Notes: a model not told the origin generated them from the letters alone. Counted from the first letter of the stretch, positions 9,228 through 20,710 are shown. The stretch: DNA of 64,000 nucleotides from Nitzschia sp. DOCU1 (GCA_951394045.1 OX595992.1:372001-436000), one strand, 5' to 3'. Numbers and translations: made by a program.

Positions 9228-10940
9228 TCAAGTAGAAGTTTCTTGGCTCCTAGAGCGATACATTGGGCTGCTCATGAAGAATCGATTTAGTTTTTGCATG
9301 GTAAATCGGCTAGGATCAGCCTCTTTGCGATCTTGGCGCAAAAGATGTAGTGCAATTCGTAGACGGTCCTTATCGGCCAATGGCTCATCCAACGGGACCT
9401 TGGACTGGCAATGGACCCAACTCAAAAATTGCTCTTTTCCATTCTCGGCGAGATAGGTGAGAATTATCTCACTAGGAATTCCCGACGACTTGTATAGTTT
9501 ATCAGAAGTGCAATCTGGGCGGTAGATAGCGTTCACATCCCAAGATCCAAACTCGGGATGCAGAGCCAGCGGGAACGTCAATGGGCATGCTATCACCACC
9601 AACGCTAGTACCAACGCCACTGACCGATCTTTGCCTTGATTGCAATGTACTAGCACCCTGCGGCCTCGTCGTAGATGTTCAATGAGAAAATGTAGTCCGA
9701 CCGGCATCCACCTTTCCAATTCGGTGCGATCTTTCTTTCCCTCGGCAACTGGCATTTGCAAATAAAAGTGCCCGTTCAAATGACATTGATCCATGCCCTC
9801 GTATTCTTGATCTGTCACATTGAGAACGGCATCGAAGCGTTCCCAACACTCTGGTGGTCGACCCTTTCGTCGACTGCCAATCCACAGCAAGAGGCTCCCA
9901 ATTTGATCCGCAGAACCTTCATTTATTGGTTCACTAGAAGTAACATCGCCAACAGCAGCCGACGAATGCAATGCTTTTGTCGCTGAAACAATTCTATCTA
10001 TCCGTTCATCGACTTGATCATCCGACAAATCTGGAGCCTTTAATTCGTCGTGGTGCTTCCAAAACAACTCGGGTGTCAATTGTCGTGCCCAGGATTCTTG
10101 ATCATCGGCCGCTCCAGAAACATAGTAGTAGCCCCCTTGTTCTATCCACAAAACTTGATTCTTGCCTGTTGGACCAAAGTTATAGGTCGAGGGATTGACA
10201 CAAACTACCCACAAGTATGCATCGCGGACACGATCGTCGTCTTCCGATCCGGGCTCCAGCCATTCAGTTCCACCATTGGTAGCCCAAATGGGTCGAATGG
10301 GTTTCTTGAGGCATTGGATGAGATGCTTTGGATTGACAATTGCTTTGCTTTGATACAATGTATCGACGTGTTGATCTAATAGAGCAGAAATGGCATCGTG
10401 CTCTTGAGAGGATACCAAAGAATGCGGAGTGTAGAGGCGCGTATCCCAAAAGTCTGGCTCTGTCTCTTCAAATTCCATTCGATATCTGACAACAATTCGA
10501 TTCAATACACAGGCCCAGATCGGAATGGTTCGTGCAAAGCTATCCGGCAAGACTTTGCGGACAGAGGAGTCTACTAGGAAACATCCACCGTGTTCCGCCA
10601 ATCGGTCCACCAAGGACAAATTCAATCGTTTAAAGCTGAAATTCCATGTCTCGCAGTGTCCATCGGTAGATTTGAAGTAACAGGAGCACCCACTCCTCCC
10701 GTCGGTAGAGGCCGTGGTGGGCGGGACATACCATGTTCCACAGCGCTCGTTTGCTAAAAGGGGCCAGTCGGCTGCTTTGGACCCAAGGTTGTGAGAAACA
10801 AATGGCTCCTCACGAAGGCTGGCGAGACAAGTGCTGCAATCTCGGTCGATTGATCGCAATCGATGACGAGCCCGATTGGCAATTTGTTTCTTTTTGGGGG
10901 GTTTCTTTGGCAGGTGGCCTGTACCACTTTCGTTCCACAT
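9228..10940 (-). CDS. RIT1: Initiator tRNA phosphoribosyl transferase (Rit1 family)
   Basis: The product is 570 aa. Rit1 adds a 2'-O-ribosyl phosphate to position 64 of initiator methionyl-tRNA, which keeps it out of the elongation cycle in fungi and plants. The sequence starts with a basic RLRSI segment and continues with CGTWYVPP and STDGH motifs typical of the Rit1 N-terminal half. Near residue 435 lies HCNQGKDRS, the P-loop of the C-terminal dual-specificity-phosphatase-like domain that defines the family. The ATG at 10940 fits the family's N-terminus, with a Lys-rich leader. It appears single-exon and intact. Family assignment is strong; activity is inferred from homologues. Confidence 0.85.
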   Translation of the reverse strand: MWNESGTGHLPKKPPKKKQIANRARHRLRSIDRDCSTCLASLREEPFVSHNLGSKAADWPLLANERCGTWYVPPTTASTDGRSGCSCYFKSTDGHCETWNFSFKRLNLSLVDRLAEHGGCFLVDSSVRKVLPDSFARTIPIWACVLNRIVVRYRMEFEETEPDFWDTRLYTPHSLVSSQEHDAISALLDQHVDTLYQSKAIVNPKHLIQCLKKPIRPIWATNGGTEWLEPGSEDDDRVRDAYLWVVCVNPSTYNFGPTGKNQVLWIEQGGYYYVSGAADDQESWARQLTPELFWKHHDELKAPDLSDDQVDERIDRIVSATKALHSSAAVGDVTSSEPINEGSADQIGSLLLWIGSRRKGRPPECWERFDAVLNVTDQEYEGMDQCHLNGHFYLQMPVAEGKKDRTELERWMPVGLHFLIEHLRRGRRVLVHCNQGKDRSVALVLALVVIACPLTFPLALHPEFGSWDVNAIYRPDCTSDKLYKSSGIPSEIILTYLAENGKEQFLSWVHCQSKVPLDEPLADKDRLRIALHLLRQDRKEADPSRFTMQKLNRFFMSSPMYRSRSQETST

Positions 10941-11835
10941 CGTCAGAGTTGGGTTCTGGAAATTTAAAAAGGCGAAATCGTCATCTCCGTCTCCTGCTAC
11001 TAGCCACTCTATTTCACATCCTTGGAGATGCGGCTGAAGGGTTCTTTAGAATGAAACGTTCAGGGCAAGTGTTATCATGCTATTGCATTACCGACGGTCA
11101 CCCATTTTCGACATATCTTCCTGCTTGGTGTTCCATGGTGGCAAGACATCAACGACGCCGTTGATGGCCCGCGTGCCGTTTTTTGTGTGGTGGAGAGAAG
11201 AGGAGACGAGGCAAGATACGTGGGTCGGATTGGTCGTTTTCGCTTCTACAGCGCGCAAGCAACAAATGCCCTACAGGCGATGCTGGCGGGACTTCTTGCC
11301 GATCTTTGGATGGGACGACGAGGAATGTTAATTACGATACTACTGCCCCTCGCCAGTGTTATTTAATGTTTGGTCTTGGGCTCTGTCGTCGAGTGTCCTC
11401 CGATTTCAATGAGAGGCATATATCAGCAGCCGGGGACGCCCGAAATTACGTGGTTTGCCGTTGGGTGGAAAAATGGAATGCACGTGTGAGCTACTTAGTA
11501 AGGCGTTTCCTCTAAAGCGACCAATGCATTTAACCATGAAGATTCGGGAGAAGAAACGATCTATCTTGCTCTTTTTGAACCCTCATTAATTCTCCGATGG
11601 CACCGCCGTGCTTGCAATTTGCTCTCAGCATTATCCGCCTTCAGAAAGCTCACCGCCGGCCGCTATTGCCAAGTAAAGATTTTGCGGTGGCAAAACGAGT
11701 GAAGTTTGGTCGCTTGCTTACAATTCATTTCGAGGATTGACTTTCATCTTGAAAGTGCCGGATCGTTCTACTAGTGGGGAAGACGGTGAGGCTGTGAACC
11801 GTTTAGTACTAGGCATCAAAAGGGGCGAGAGAGCC
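10941..11835. other. Divergent promoter region
   Basis: This is the spacer between the RIT1 start (minus) and the receptor gene (plus). Overlapping short frames at 11077-11515 look non-coding. The receptor frame is open back to 11737 but lacks an ATG there, so this interval may include its 5' UTR or an undetected first exon. Confidence 0.35.
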
Positions 11836-13248
11836 ATGAAATACAATGGAGATCTTTACGCCGACTCCATCGAGGATATCTACCGAAATACTTTCTACAC
11901 TCGTGAAAACAAAATTTTGGCCATCCTCCCCAAGCCCTTTGCCCTCCTCTCGATCTTCGGGTCGGTGTACATTTTGCGAGATATCCTTTCCTCCAAAGAG
12001 AAACGAAGGAAGATGTGCAACAAAATCATGCTGGGCCTTAGCGCGAGTGATGTTGTGTTTTCCACAATGATGTTCATTGGAACCTGGGCTGTCCCCAAGG
12101 GCCAGTCTTATGGCTCGGTGGGGAATTGGACGACGTGCACTGCTCAAGGATTCTTCAACGCATTTGCTGCGGTTGCCTCGCAGTTCTTCAACGCCACCCT
12201 GGCACTCTGCTATCTATTGATGGTCCGCTATGACTGGAAAGAGGAAAAGCTGATCAAAATACAGACGATTTTGCTTTTGTTTCCAGTGGCTATCGCCGTT
12301 CCATTCACAGTGCCTAGCCTAGTCTGGAAGGCTTACAATTTTAATGGTGTCAATGTGTGCGCTGGTATCAACCCGTACCCCTTGTGGTGCAACGAAGATG
12401 ACATTCCATGTATACGAGGGGGCAAGCTGATTGAAATCTTGTATCGAAATGGAAATATCTACGCAGCATTAACACCGCAAATGTTCTGTGGATCTGTCAT
12501 TTTGGCTTCCATGTTCCTACTCTACTGGCACGTCCTGAAAAGGGAAAAGGCCAATGATCGCTACCGACTAGGAGATCGACGAAAGCCGCAGAATCGGACG
12601 TATTCCAATCGAGTTGCCATGCAGGGAATCTGTTACGTCTGGGCGTTCTTGTTGACGTGGTGCACTTGGATCGCTTTAGTGATTTTACTGATAAAAGGAG
12701 ACGAAGAAGTACCTTTCGGGTTACACATCGCTTCCATGGTGCTTCAGCCGTTACAAGGGTTCTTCAACAGCATGGTCTACCTTCGGCCTAGATACATCCA
12801 GTACAGCAGCTACAAGGCGTTGGGCAGAACGGAACGACCTCGGGGCTGCAGGTCTTGGGTGCAACGTGCGCGATTATTCTTTTTTCCCGTTGTGATTGTG
12901 CGACAATCGCAACGAGAACGCGATGAAGACCTATCGAGTCTTCCTTCAATGACATGGAACCAAGAGGAAGATGACATTGATGCTGATGCTGTAATTGAAG
13001 ATGTGGACCCATCTGTGGTTTTCCTCCTTTCTCCGCAGGAAGAAAAGCGTTTGTACGCTCCCAGTGGAGGCTCTACTAAAATGCTGCATGGTTCTCCTTC
13101 GCAGAAATCTTTGGCGCTAGCGGAACCGGCCCCAGCGGCAATGGAAAGAATTGCCGAAGAAGAGTCTTCTACGGATCAACAGCAAAACTCGAGTCTTGAG
13201 ATGGAATCCTCCGATGACGGAAGGTCTACAGGAACATTGCACTGCTGA
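11836..13248 (+). CDS. Seven-transmembrane receptor, cAMP-receptor/GPCR-like
   Basis: The first in-frame ATG is at 11836 and gives 470 aa. Seven hydrophobic segments occupy about residues 20-330. A Cys at the start of the third helix (TTCTAQG) and a Cys in the second extracellular loop (NVCAG) could form the usual GPCR disulphide. The last helix ends PLQGFFNSMVYLRPRY, a signature seen in cAMP-receptor-like and GPR157-like receptors. A sequon (NWT) precedes helix 3. The cytosolic tail of about 140 residues is rich in Ser and acidic residues, suitable for phosphorylation. Ligand and G-protein coupling are unknown. Confidence 0.65.
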   Translation: MKYNGDLYADSIEDIYRNTFYTRENKILAILPKPFALLSIFGSVYILRDILSSKEKRRKMCNKIMLGLSASDVVFSTMMFIGTWAVPKGQSYGSVGNWTTCTAQGFFNAFAAVASQFFNATLALCYLLMVRYDWKEEKLIKIQTILLLFPVAIAVPFTVPSLVWKAYNFNGVNVCAGINPYPLWCNEDDIPCIRGGKLIEILYRNGNIYAALTPQMFCGSVILASMFLLYWHVLKREKANDRYRLGDRRKPQNRTYSNRVAMQGICYVWAFLLTWCTWIALVILLIKGDEEVPFGLHIASMVLQPLQGFFNSMVYLRPRYIQYSSYKALGRTERPRGCRSWVQRARLFFFPVVIVRQSQRERDEDLSSLPSMTWNQEEDDIDADAVIEDVDPSVVFLLSPQEEKRLYAPSGGSTKMLHGSPSQKSLALAEPAPAAMERIAEEESSTDQQQNSSLEMESSDDGRSTGTLHC

Positions 13249-13444
13249 TCTCTAGCAGTTGTCGCCGGCAGTTTCGTATTGTGATGCTTCGTCTTTTTAT
13301 TATCTGTTCTTGGGATTTTGATACAAACTTTGAACAATTAAGCCGGCGGGGGTGGTCTGTTTTTCACACCATTTGTCCCGTGTACGCAAGTCGACACAAC
13401 CTAAAGAGTACAAAGGATCAATGGGGGCTGCTATTCGGGGCGCA

Positions 13445-16400
13445 TTAATCTTCTATCTCTTCTTCTATCTCATCATTTTTTGGAACGACACTGACGCTTG
13501 TAATCTGGTCCCTGTCGTCAACTTTTTGCACAACGACTCCGGTTGCCGATCGGCTTTGGCATGGTATTTGAGAAACTTGCTGTCGAACCATGACGCCTTT
13601 GGCCGTATTCACCAAAATCTCGTCGTCTTCTTGAACGGTGCAAAAGCAGCTAAGTGTGTCTTCGACGCCGGCCCTCTTTTTGAACTTGATTGCAATCACC
13701 CCAACGCCTCCGCGGGCGGTGACGCGAAAGTCGCTGGTCGAAACGCGCTTTCCAAATCCGTTGGAAGTAACACATAAAACAAACTCTTCATTTTCGGCCG
13801 AGGCGCCTTGAAGAATATTCATATCTGCAATAGTGTCGCCTGGCTTTAGTTTCATGGCTCGGACTCCCCGACTCGTCCTCCCTGTAGGCCTTAGCTTTTC
13901 TGCTTTGAATCGAGTTGCCATGCCCCCTGAAGTTCCCATGAGAATATCGTCATTATCCGTGCATTTGTGGCACCATTTGAGCTTATCGCCCTCATCCAGT
14001 GTTGCAATGGTAAGGCCTCGGCTTGTAGTCTTTTCAAAGGCGTTCAAGGGCGTCTTTTTGATCCAGCCTGTCTCCGTAGCAAGCACAATGTATTCATCCT
14101 CGCTGAATTCGGACACTTGAAGCACTGCTGTCACGACTTGATCGGTCGCAATCGGCAAGACAGATGGAATAGGAGTGCCCTTTGCCGTCCGACTGCCGGT
14201 GGGAACTTGGTAGGCGCGCAGACCATAGGCGATTCCATTCTGAGTTATCATGAGAAGCGTGTCATGATCGTTGCATGTAATTACATGCGCTACCTCGTCG
14301 TCCGCAGCTACTTCTGACGACGACGTTCCGCGCTTGCCCCGTGTGCCGCGTCCTTGACTCTCAAAAGTCTTGAGTGGCATTCTCTTGATGTATCCACCTC
14401 GTGTCACAACAATGACTGCAAATGAAAGGTGGGATGTTACCAGTGAGACCCAAACGTACTTTATCCAGCTGTCACCACGTCGTTGATTCTTACCGGACCG
14501 CGAATTGTTGATCATGTCAATTTCATTGACATCCCCGTCATCGTTCAAGATTTGTGTCTTGCGGTCGACACCAAATCGTTCGTCCATCTCAGAAAATTCA
14601 TTCAACATGACCTCATAGACGGCTGCATCTTGCTCCAACAGCCGTCGTAGCTCTTTCTGCTTAGTCTCTAGCTCTTCCTTTTCGCCACTCAATTTGCCTT
14701 GATTCAAACGCGTCAATTGTCCCAGTTGCAATCGCAACAAGGAATCGGCCTGCTCTTGAGACAATCCCAGCATACCCTTGGGATCCATCAACTTCTCTCG
14801 AACAGCCGCTTGATCGGGAGCGCTGCGAATCATCTCAATGACTTGATCGATCTGACTAAGTGCCAACAAGAGCCCCTCCACAATGTGCATTCGGGCTTCC
14901 ACCTTGGAAAGTTGAAAGGCCGATTTGCGTCGAATGGTACTGAATCGAAAATCCAAGAAGCAATCCAACGCTTCGCGCAATGTAAATCGTTTGGGAGTAA
15001 GTGACGCCTGATTATCATCATCCGCACCCATGAGAGCCAAGAAATTTCCCGAAAATGAGGTTTGCAATGCAGTCTTTTTGAAGAGATTGTTCAAAACGAC
15101 AGCAGGCACGGCGTCGCGTTTCAGTTCAACGACGACTCGAATTCCGTCGCGATCTGATTCGTCACGCAAATCCGCAATTCCATCCAGTTTCTTGTCGTTC
15201 ACCATGGCTGCCATCTTTTCTAATAGAGCAGCCTTATTGACTTGGTACGGCAGCTCGTTGACCACAATGGCAGTTCGTGCTTGGCCCTTGCCACCCCGTG
15301 AGACTTGTTCAATCTCCGTAATGGCTCTCATGATAATACCTCCATTTCCAGTGGAATACAATTTCTTGGCTCCCGAAGTCCCCATTATGCTAGCCCCAGT
15401 AGGAAAGTCTGGTCCTGGTACTAGCTGATAAAGTTTATCATCTGAGACGGTGTTTGATCCCCCGTGTAGTTGATCGACCCGGGCCTCGACCAATGCCGTG
15501 CAGGCATTAAGGATTTCGCGCAGATTGTGAGGAGGAATGTTGGTGGCCATGCCTGTATTTCAACGTTATTCAAAAGCAGAAAGTGAGATTTTCTCACTAG
15601 GAGGGATAAAGGACTCCTCGCAATACTCCTCGTGTTGCTATCCACCACGACTTACCCACGGCAATTCCAGAACTTCCATTTAAAAGCAGGATTGGCAATC
15701 GCGCTGGCAACACTACAGGTTCCATTTCATTTCCATCAAAGTTGGCCGTAAAGTCCACTGTATCTTCCGTAATATCCTGCAGCAAAGTTTGCGTCGCCAG
15801 TGGCGTTAATCGACATTCGGTATAACGCATAGCAGCGGCTGGATCGGCATCGACCGATCCAAAATTGCCATGCCCATCGACCAGTCGATAGTTGGTTGTA
15901 AAATCTTGAGCCATGCGGACTAACGCATCATAGACCGCCATGTCCCCATGAGGATGATATTTTCCCAGTACTTCTCCCACAACACGAGCACATTTGCGAT
16001 GCGACGTTGAGGGACCGAGGTTGAGGTTTTGCATACTGTACAATATGCGTCGATGGACAGGTTTCAAACCATCCCGAGCATCGGGCAAGGCGCGGCCGAG
16101 AATGATTGACAAGGCATATTGTAAAAAAGACGTTTCGACTTCTTTTTGGAGTTCGATTTGAGAGGTTGCGGCGAGATCATTGGCAGCGGCCGCGACTGAT
16201 GCTTCTGATTCAAATGGTTCAGGAGAAACGTACAGGAGGCCGTCCACTTCTTCATCGATAAACTCTGAATCGGTATCGGGAGTACTGCAAAGTATTATTT
16301 GCTGATATGGATATCTGGTAGATAGAACATGAGACAATATCGCTTTTGATTCCCTGGCACGGAAAGATAGTGAAATGTCATTGACCTTGGATCTCGTGCG

Positions 16401-16496
16401 TGCCCCCAAAGATATGGACAAAGGTTGAAAGGCGCCAAGGCCGTGGAAGGTTGCCAATAAGAGGCAAATGAAGGCCGAGAGCCTCACGGGGGTCAT
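13445..16496 (-). CDS. gyrA: DNA gyrase subunit A, plastid-targeted, three exons
   Basis: Proposed join on the minus strand: 16496-15656, 15552-14494 and 14415-13445, giving 956 aa. Exon 1 encodes a signal peptide ending GLGAFQP, an ASAFAP-like motif for plastid import, then the GyrA core: [20 protein letters not shown], and AMRYTEC with the DNA-cleaving Tyr near residue 225. Splicing 15655-15553 (GTAAGT...ACAG) restores [12 protein letters not shown], a hallmark GyrA junction. Intron 14493-14416 (GTAAG...TTGCAG, 78 bp) has no stop and stays in frame if retained; removing it restores [16 protein letters not shown] at the start of the C-terminal beta-pinwheel. GyrA with GyrB would supercoil organelle DNA. 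The product ends in an acidic tail and TAA. Confidence 0.9.
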
Positions 16497-16874
16497 GGTA
16501 GGTGAATGATTGGTGCGAGTGCCTCTTCGTTGTCGATATCGCAGTGAGTTAACCCACCTCTAAAAGATTTGTCAATGATGCCCATCGTCGAGAGGGAAGG
16601 AAAACGAGTGGTTCCGAAATTGGTCGACTAGAGCGAACAAATCCACTTGCGGTCCCTTCGCCATCTTCCCGACCTGGCCGACGTCCGCACATCAAAATTC
16701 AAATTGGAAGTCGAATGAATCGTAGCTTTGTCCCCATCGCTCGCTTAAACCCATCGCCGAAGCTACTTGCACGATGTCATCAGGCAGCTCCAAGAAAGCT
16801 TCTATGGGCAGAAGAAAACAAGTTTATGTTGCTGATTCGATCTATATTTACAGTATTTACAATTTGATCGAGCC
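16497..16874. other. Intergenic stretch upstream of gyrA
   Basis: This is the promoter side of gyrA and the 3' flank of the minus-strand gene ending at 16875. Nothing else is supported. Confidence 0.35.
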
Positions 16875-17402
16875 TTATTGCCGCGCTTCCCAAGCATCTT
16901 TGGCGCCAGCAGTTTGCGCTCGGCGCTGGCTTTCCTCGGTGATTTTAATATATTCCTCGGCAATAGCCATAGCATCGCCAACGCCTTCTCCTTCTTGCAT
17001 TTCTTGCTCCATAAAAACGGCAGCAGCTGCAAGCCTTCGAGAGGCTTTCTTGGCATTGTGCAGGTCCGCGAACACCAAGGATTCCATGCCTCGAATAGTG
17101 AAGTCGGGTTCTCCCGTAGAATCCAAGTCATGTTCGACAAGCCATCGAGCAATACTGCGGGCTTGTCTCTTCATGTCGCGCAACTCTTTGACAGAATAAT
17201 AAGCAGCTGCCTTCTCTTCGTCGCTAAAGTCATCATTGTTTTCAATGATCTTGACGGCATTGTGCTCCAGGGAGAATCGTAAGCAGGGGCATGCTGGACC
17301 TCGGACAACCACTGGTACTTCTTGTTGTTCTGACTTGGGGATTTCGACGGTAATAGAGGAGTGCACAGACGAGTCTTCGAGGATATCATCAAAGTAAACC
17401 AT
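16875..17402 (-). CDS. Hypothetical diatom-type protein with RGLE-like motif
   Basis: I start at the ATG at 17402 (MVYFDDILED), giving 175 aa; the frame extends upstream to an earlier Met but that part reads as low-quality sequence. The protein has an N-terminal Ser-rich segment, then YYSVKELRDMKRQARSIARW and, about 35 residues later, FTIRGMESL. From memory, diatom genomes hold many small proteins with a YS..el..mk helix followed by an RGLE-type motif; this looks like one. The rest is helical (AEEYIKITEESQ). Function is unknown. Confidence 0.55.
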   Translation of the reverse strand: MVYFDDILEDSSVHSSITVEIPKSEQQEVPVVVRGPACPCLRFSLEHNAVKIIENNDDFSDEEKAAAYYSVKELRDMKRQARSIARWLVEHDLDSTGEPDFTIRGMESLVFADLHNAKKASRRLAAAAVFMEQEMQEGEGVGDAMAIAEEYIKITEESQRRAQTAGAKDAWEARQ

Positions 17403-18520
17403 CTTTAGAGTTGATGTGCTTTTGCTGTATTGGTACTCTGCTGTAAAGCTTTTCGAAATCAATGAGCCTTTTTTCGGCGGGTTGCAATTTTGTGAGTATG
17501 CGTAACCATTCGGACGCTCGCGATCGTTCCAAAACGACTCCGATTCTTCCGGCCCCAAATGCGTGGGGCCCGCACACGCTGTGGCGAGGTGGTGGGAGTC
17601 AAAAAGCGCCCACGGAGAAGCTTCTGGCAGTTCTTTGCCACGAACGTTCTACCGGTAGAGAGGTATTCGTATCGTATCGTATCGTACCAGGTACGCGTTG
17701 CTCGGGTCGGTCATTCTCTTGTCTAAAGAGAATCGGTTCCCCACCCAGGAGAAATTTTATTACCAGTAGTCACCGGTTCCTTTACCGGCCAAAGATAACT
17801 GCCCCAGACCTGTTTATAAAGCCCCTAGTGGAATTCTGAAGAAGCCCCATGTGGAATTCTAAAGATCCGAGAGCTGTTTTATAAAGCCCCTAGGGCAATT
17901 CGGAAGATGCGGAGCAGCAAACGGCATCAAACGGAGAATACTTTCGGCGAGGGACTTTTCGGGATATCCAAAAGCCGTCGTGTTGTAGTAGCTCCGTTCC
18001 TCCCCGGCATAGGCCGGATTGAGATACGGGATAGAGGTGGTCGACCTACGAGTATGACCATAGCTTGAGAGATACTCTCGGTATCATAGGTAGTACGATA
18101 GCTTAATTAAGTCTGGCAATACGACGTCTGCCCGTCCCAGCGCTGCTACTGGACTGTGAGATCCAAGTTAGCATGCAGCTGTTTCGATATCTCTAGGAAC
18201 AAAAGAATGTTTTTTCGGCTGCTGCATTAAGTAGTAGCAAGTAGTTTTAGCTAGAGGAGCAAACCTAGCTACTACCAGAGAGACCAGAAAGGGGCGGATG
18301 CCCGTCCCTTAGCTTTTACGCTACCTACTAGTAGAGCATCGCGACACGTTTCAATTTTTCCAGAAGACAGGGGTTTACGATCTTTCGTATGATAATTTTT
18401 GACCCCCTGAAAACTCCGTGCTGACGCCAAAAGATCGTGATTTCGATCGAAAAACTCGTTTTCGGAGGCGATGTCCAGATCCACATACCGGTGGGGGGTA
18501 TTTGAACGTCAAATGTGACC
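17403..18520. other. Divergent intergenic region with short direct repeats
   Basis: The 1.1 kb between divergent genes has no supported coding frame. A roughly 30-bp motif (ATAAAGCCCCTAG followed by an AATTC-GAAGA-like stretch) occurs at about 17814-17846 and again at about 17880-17912. A short GTATC run lies near 17667-17685. CTAG/TAGTAG-rich sequence is frequent at 18220-18335. Confidence 0.4.
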
Positions 18521-19156
18521 ATGAGGACCCTTTTCACCGCCACGTTGGCATTGTTCATAACCCGATCGCAAGGCTTTTTGGTACCGGAGCAGAGGAGAAT
18601 ACAATATCAGCAAAGTAAGGGGGAAGTTTTCAATAGATTCCAGGCCACAAAATGGCATCTGCTTCAAACACAAGTCTTGCGAACCTCTGTTGACGACGAT
18701 TCAGACGGTGGGGGTGACGATGGTACCCGCAAACGACTGACAACTTCGAGAGCAGGGGGAAGAGGTCGCAAGCCACCGGTCAAACAAGATACCGATCCGA
18801 AGAAGAAATTACCCCAGTTTCCCGGCTGGTTGGGTGCCTTTACTTTGGGCATGCTTTTACTGTGGGCGTTTTCGGGCAATGGCAATGGCGACTTTTACTA
18901 TTATTCCTATTCGAGCTCCGTCTACGAAACAAGATCTTTAAATTCCGAGGGCCAAATAGAAACACAACGAAAAGAATCAAGTGACTTTCGATCGAACATT
19001 CCCGGACTGCGCGAGAAAGATACAGAATCGGCCAAGGAGATCCTTCGAGAGAACCAGCGCTTGTTAGAACGCCAAGAAGACGAATTTTTCGACGCTTTTA
19101 GGGGTGCAACAAGTGTTCGTGCCATGGAAAATATGCTAGATGATTGGTTCGAATAG
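18521..19156 (+). CDS. Plastid-targeted single-pass membrane protein, unknown function
   Basis: The ATG at 18521 gives 211 aa; an overlapping out-of-frame ATG at 18514 could act as a short upstream frame. Residues 1-18 form a signal peptide ending SQG, followed by FLVPEQ, which fits the F-at-cleavage rule for diatom plastid import. A basic, Gly/Asp-rich linker is followed by one hydrophobic segment (about residues 102-118, GWLGAFTLGMLLLWAF). A Tyr/Ser-rich patch and a charged helical C-terminus ending DDWFE complete it. It may be a thylakoid or envelope protein. No family was recognised. Confidence 0.6.
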   Translation: MRTLFTATLALFITRSQGFLVPEQRRIQYQQSKGEVFNRFQATKWHLLQTQVLRTSVDDDSDGGGDDGTRKRLTTSRAGGRGRKPPVKQDTDPKKKLPQFPGWLGAFTLGMLLLWAFSGNGNGDFYYYSYSSSVYETRSLNSEGQIETQRKESSDFRSNIPGLREKDTESAKEILRENQRLLERQEDEFFDAFRGATSVRAMENMLDDWFE

Positions 19157-19341
19157 GAAGGCGGATGCTATAGTAACGGTAGATATATTACAACATCTCT
19201 CTAGAAGTATTCTCTATTAATATACATATTATGATTGTTCATCTTGGTAGAGATTGCAGCACAAACGGCTGCCCCCGTCTCTCGTAGTATTGACGAATAG
19301 AGTCGATGTCGTCGTTGTTACACCGCAGGAAGCAAAGTTCT

Positions 19342-20025
19342 TCAATACGACGCCACTGCTTGAGGGGGTGACGAAGCTTGCTCGGCATTATAGATCCTGG
19401 AAGGCTCCGATGGTGAGGAAAAGCAAGTAGTAGGCTTGGGTTTCAGACTGGCTGTTAGTTGGTACACAATCGTCTTGACAGGTCGTGATGCTGCCCTGTT
19501 GTTATTGTTGTTGTCTCCTGACGACAAGAGCGAGCTGATGGATCGCATCGAGAGCATCAATCCAGCCTCCTCCTCTTCATCGTCACCATCCTCTTGACTC
19601 GTTGGCAGAGGTGGGATTCGCATCGCATAGGGAAATCGAAAGTCAATGCCATCCCCCACTTGAGTAAACTCAAAGTCCGTAATCATCTTTTCCATCTTGA
19701 CACCATGGCGCAGATCATTTGGATCTTGTTCTTGAAATAATGCTGCCTGTCGGCTGTTGGCTCGCAACCGTAAGGGTCGTCCATCTACCATCCAAACTTC
19801 TCTGCCCGTGAGTGTTAACACGATGCCTTCGTACCTATCGTCCAAATTCTTGAAGCCTCGTGGCACTTGCAGTCGAACGACGCCTTGTAGGAGTTGGCCA
19901 GGAGTAAGGTCTTGAAGAATGATATCATTATTACGTTTGCGCTTATTAATTGTGCTGTCAACGTGATGGCTGTTCACAAAGCACTCGAGACGGATATTGC
20001 TCGGTAATGATGGCGTGGTACCCAT
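19342..20025 (-). CDS. Arrestin-like domain protein
   Basis: The product is 227 aa and starts MGTTPS, a possible but weak myristoylation site. The segment LTPGQLLQGVVRLQVP followed by YEGIVLTLTGREVW matches the arrestin N-domain pattern (PGe.v.G.v.l....y.gI.l.l.G.e). DFRFPYAMRIPPLPTS and IVYQLTASLKPK fit its later strands, where alpha-arrestins have a fPf.f.lP...PsS region and a YxlxA strand. An acidic insert (EDGDDEEEE) and an Asn run interrupt the fold. Only the N-domain is present, so this is a single-domain or truncated alpha-arrestin-like protein. A trafficking role is inferred from the family. Confidence 0.55.
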   Translation of the reverse strand: MGTTPSLPSNIRLECFVNSHHVDSTINKRKRNNDIILQDLTPGQLLQGVVRLQVPRGFKNLDDRYEGIVLTLTGREVWMVDGRPLRLRANSRQAALFQEQDPNDLRHGVKMEKMITDFEFTQVGDGIDFRFPYAMRIPPLPTSQEDGDDEEEEAGLMLSMRSISSLLSSGDNNNNNRAASRPVKTIVYQLTASLKPKPTTCFSSPSEPSRIYNAEQASSPPQAVASY

Positions 20026-20710
20026 TTGCTGCTTCTAAAAGATGATGGTAAAGCTTTTGGATCGATTATTGTAATGGGTGGTACAGAATTTATGATTGCT
20101 TGTTGGTTCTTCTTGAGAGCGACAGAACTCGTTTGGCGAGAATAGCACAATGGAGAATGGAATGAATGAAAAATGAAAGAAGAGTTGTGCCATTGATGAA
20201 GTAATGATGAAGTAATGCGCACCTTGTGCATCGAGTTGTCGTGGATCCGCCTCGAGATAGAGTTCGTGGGAGTGAGTTTGTTTATCGAATTTCCGTTGAC
20301 ATGCGATTGGGCGAGTGAAGGTTTGACTGACGCAGTGAAGCATGCGTAATGGCTTCCGTGGTTTGTGCTTCCCTTTTGTCGCAGCGTTAAATAAAAAGGT
20401 ATGGAGTTATGAGACTCCGCGCATTGTTGGGTGTCAATCGTAGCAATCTTCCTCGCAATCGTACGAAGTTGAGGGAAGAATTCCACAAGGTTCGCTCCAA
20501 GCAAGGCGAAACTGCCAGCAGAAGTCCTGTCTGTCTGCCTGTCAGCCATAGGTCAGTCATGAATTGAGTCAAAGATCCTTTTTGTCTGTTTGTCTACCCC
20601 TCGAGAACAACTGTCCCCTCCCGCGCGAAAAAAATAGTTGCCGTTCGATTTCGCTATCATAGCAGATCGCTTGCCTCCCCCACCATGATGGTTCTCAGTT
20701 TGCCCCTGTC
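20026..20710. other. Divergent promoter region
   Basis: This is the spacer between the arrestin-like gene (minus) and the large helicase gene (plus). Minus-strand frames here look like non-coding leader. An ATG at 20684 in another frame precedes the helicase start and may be an upstream ORF. Confidence 0.35.
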
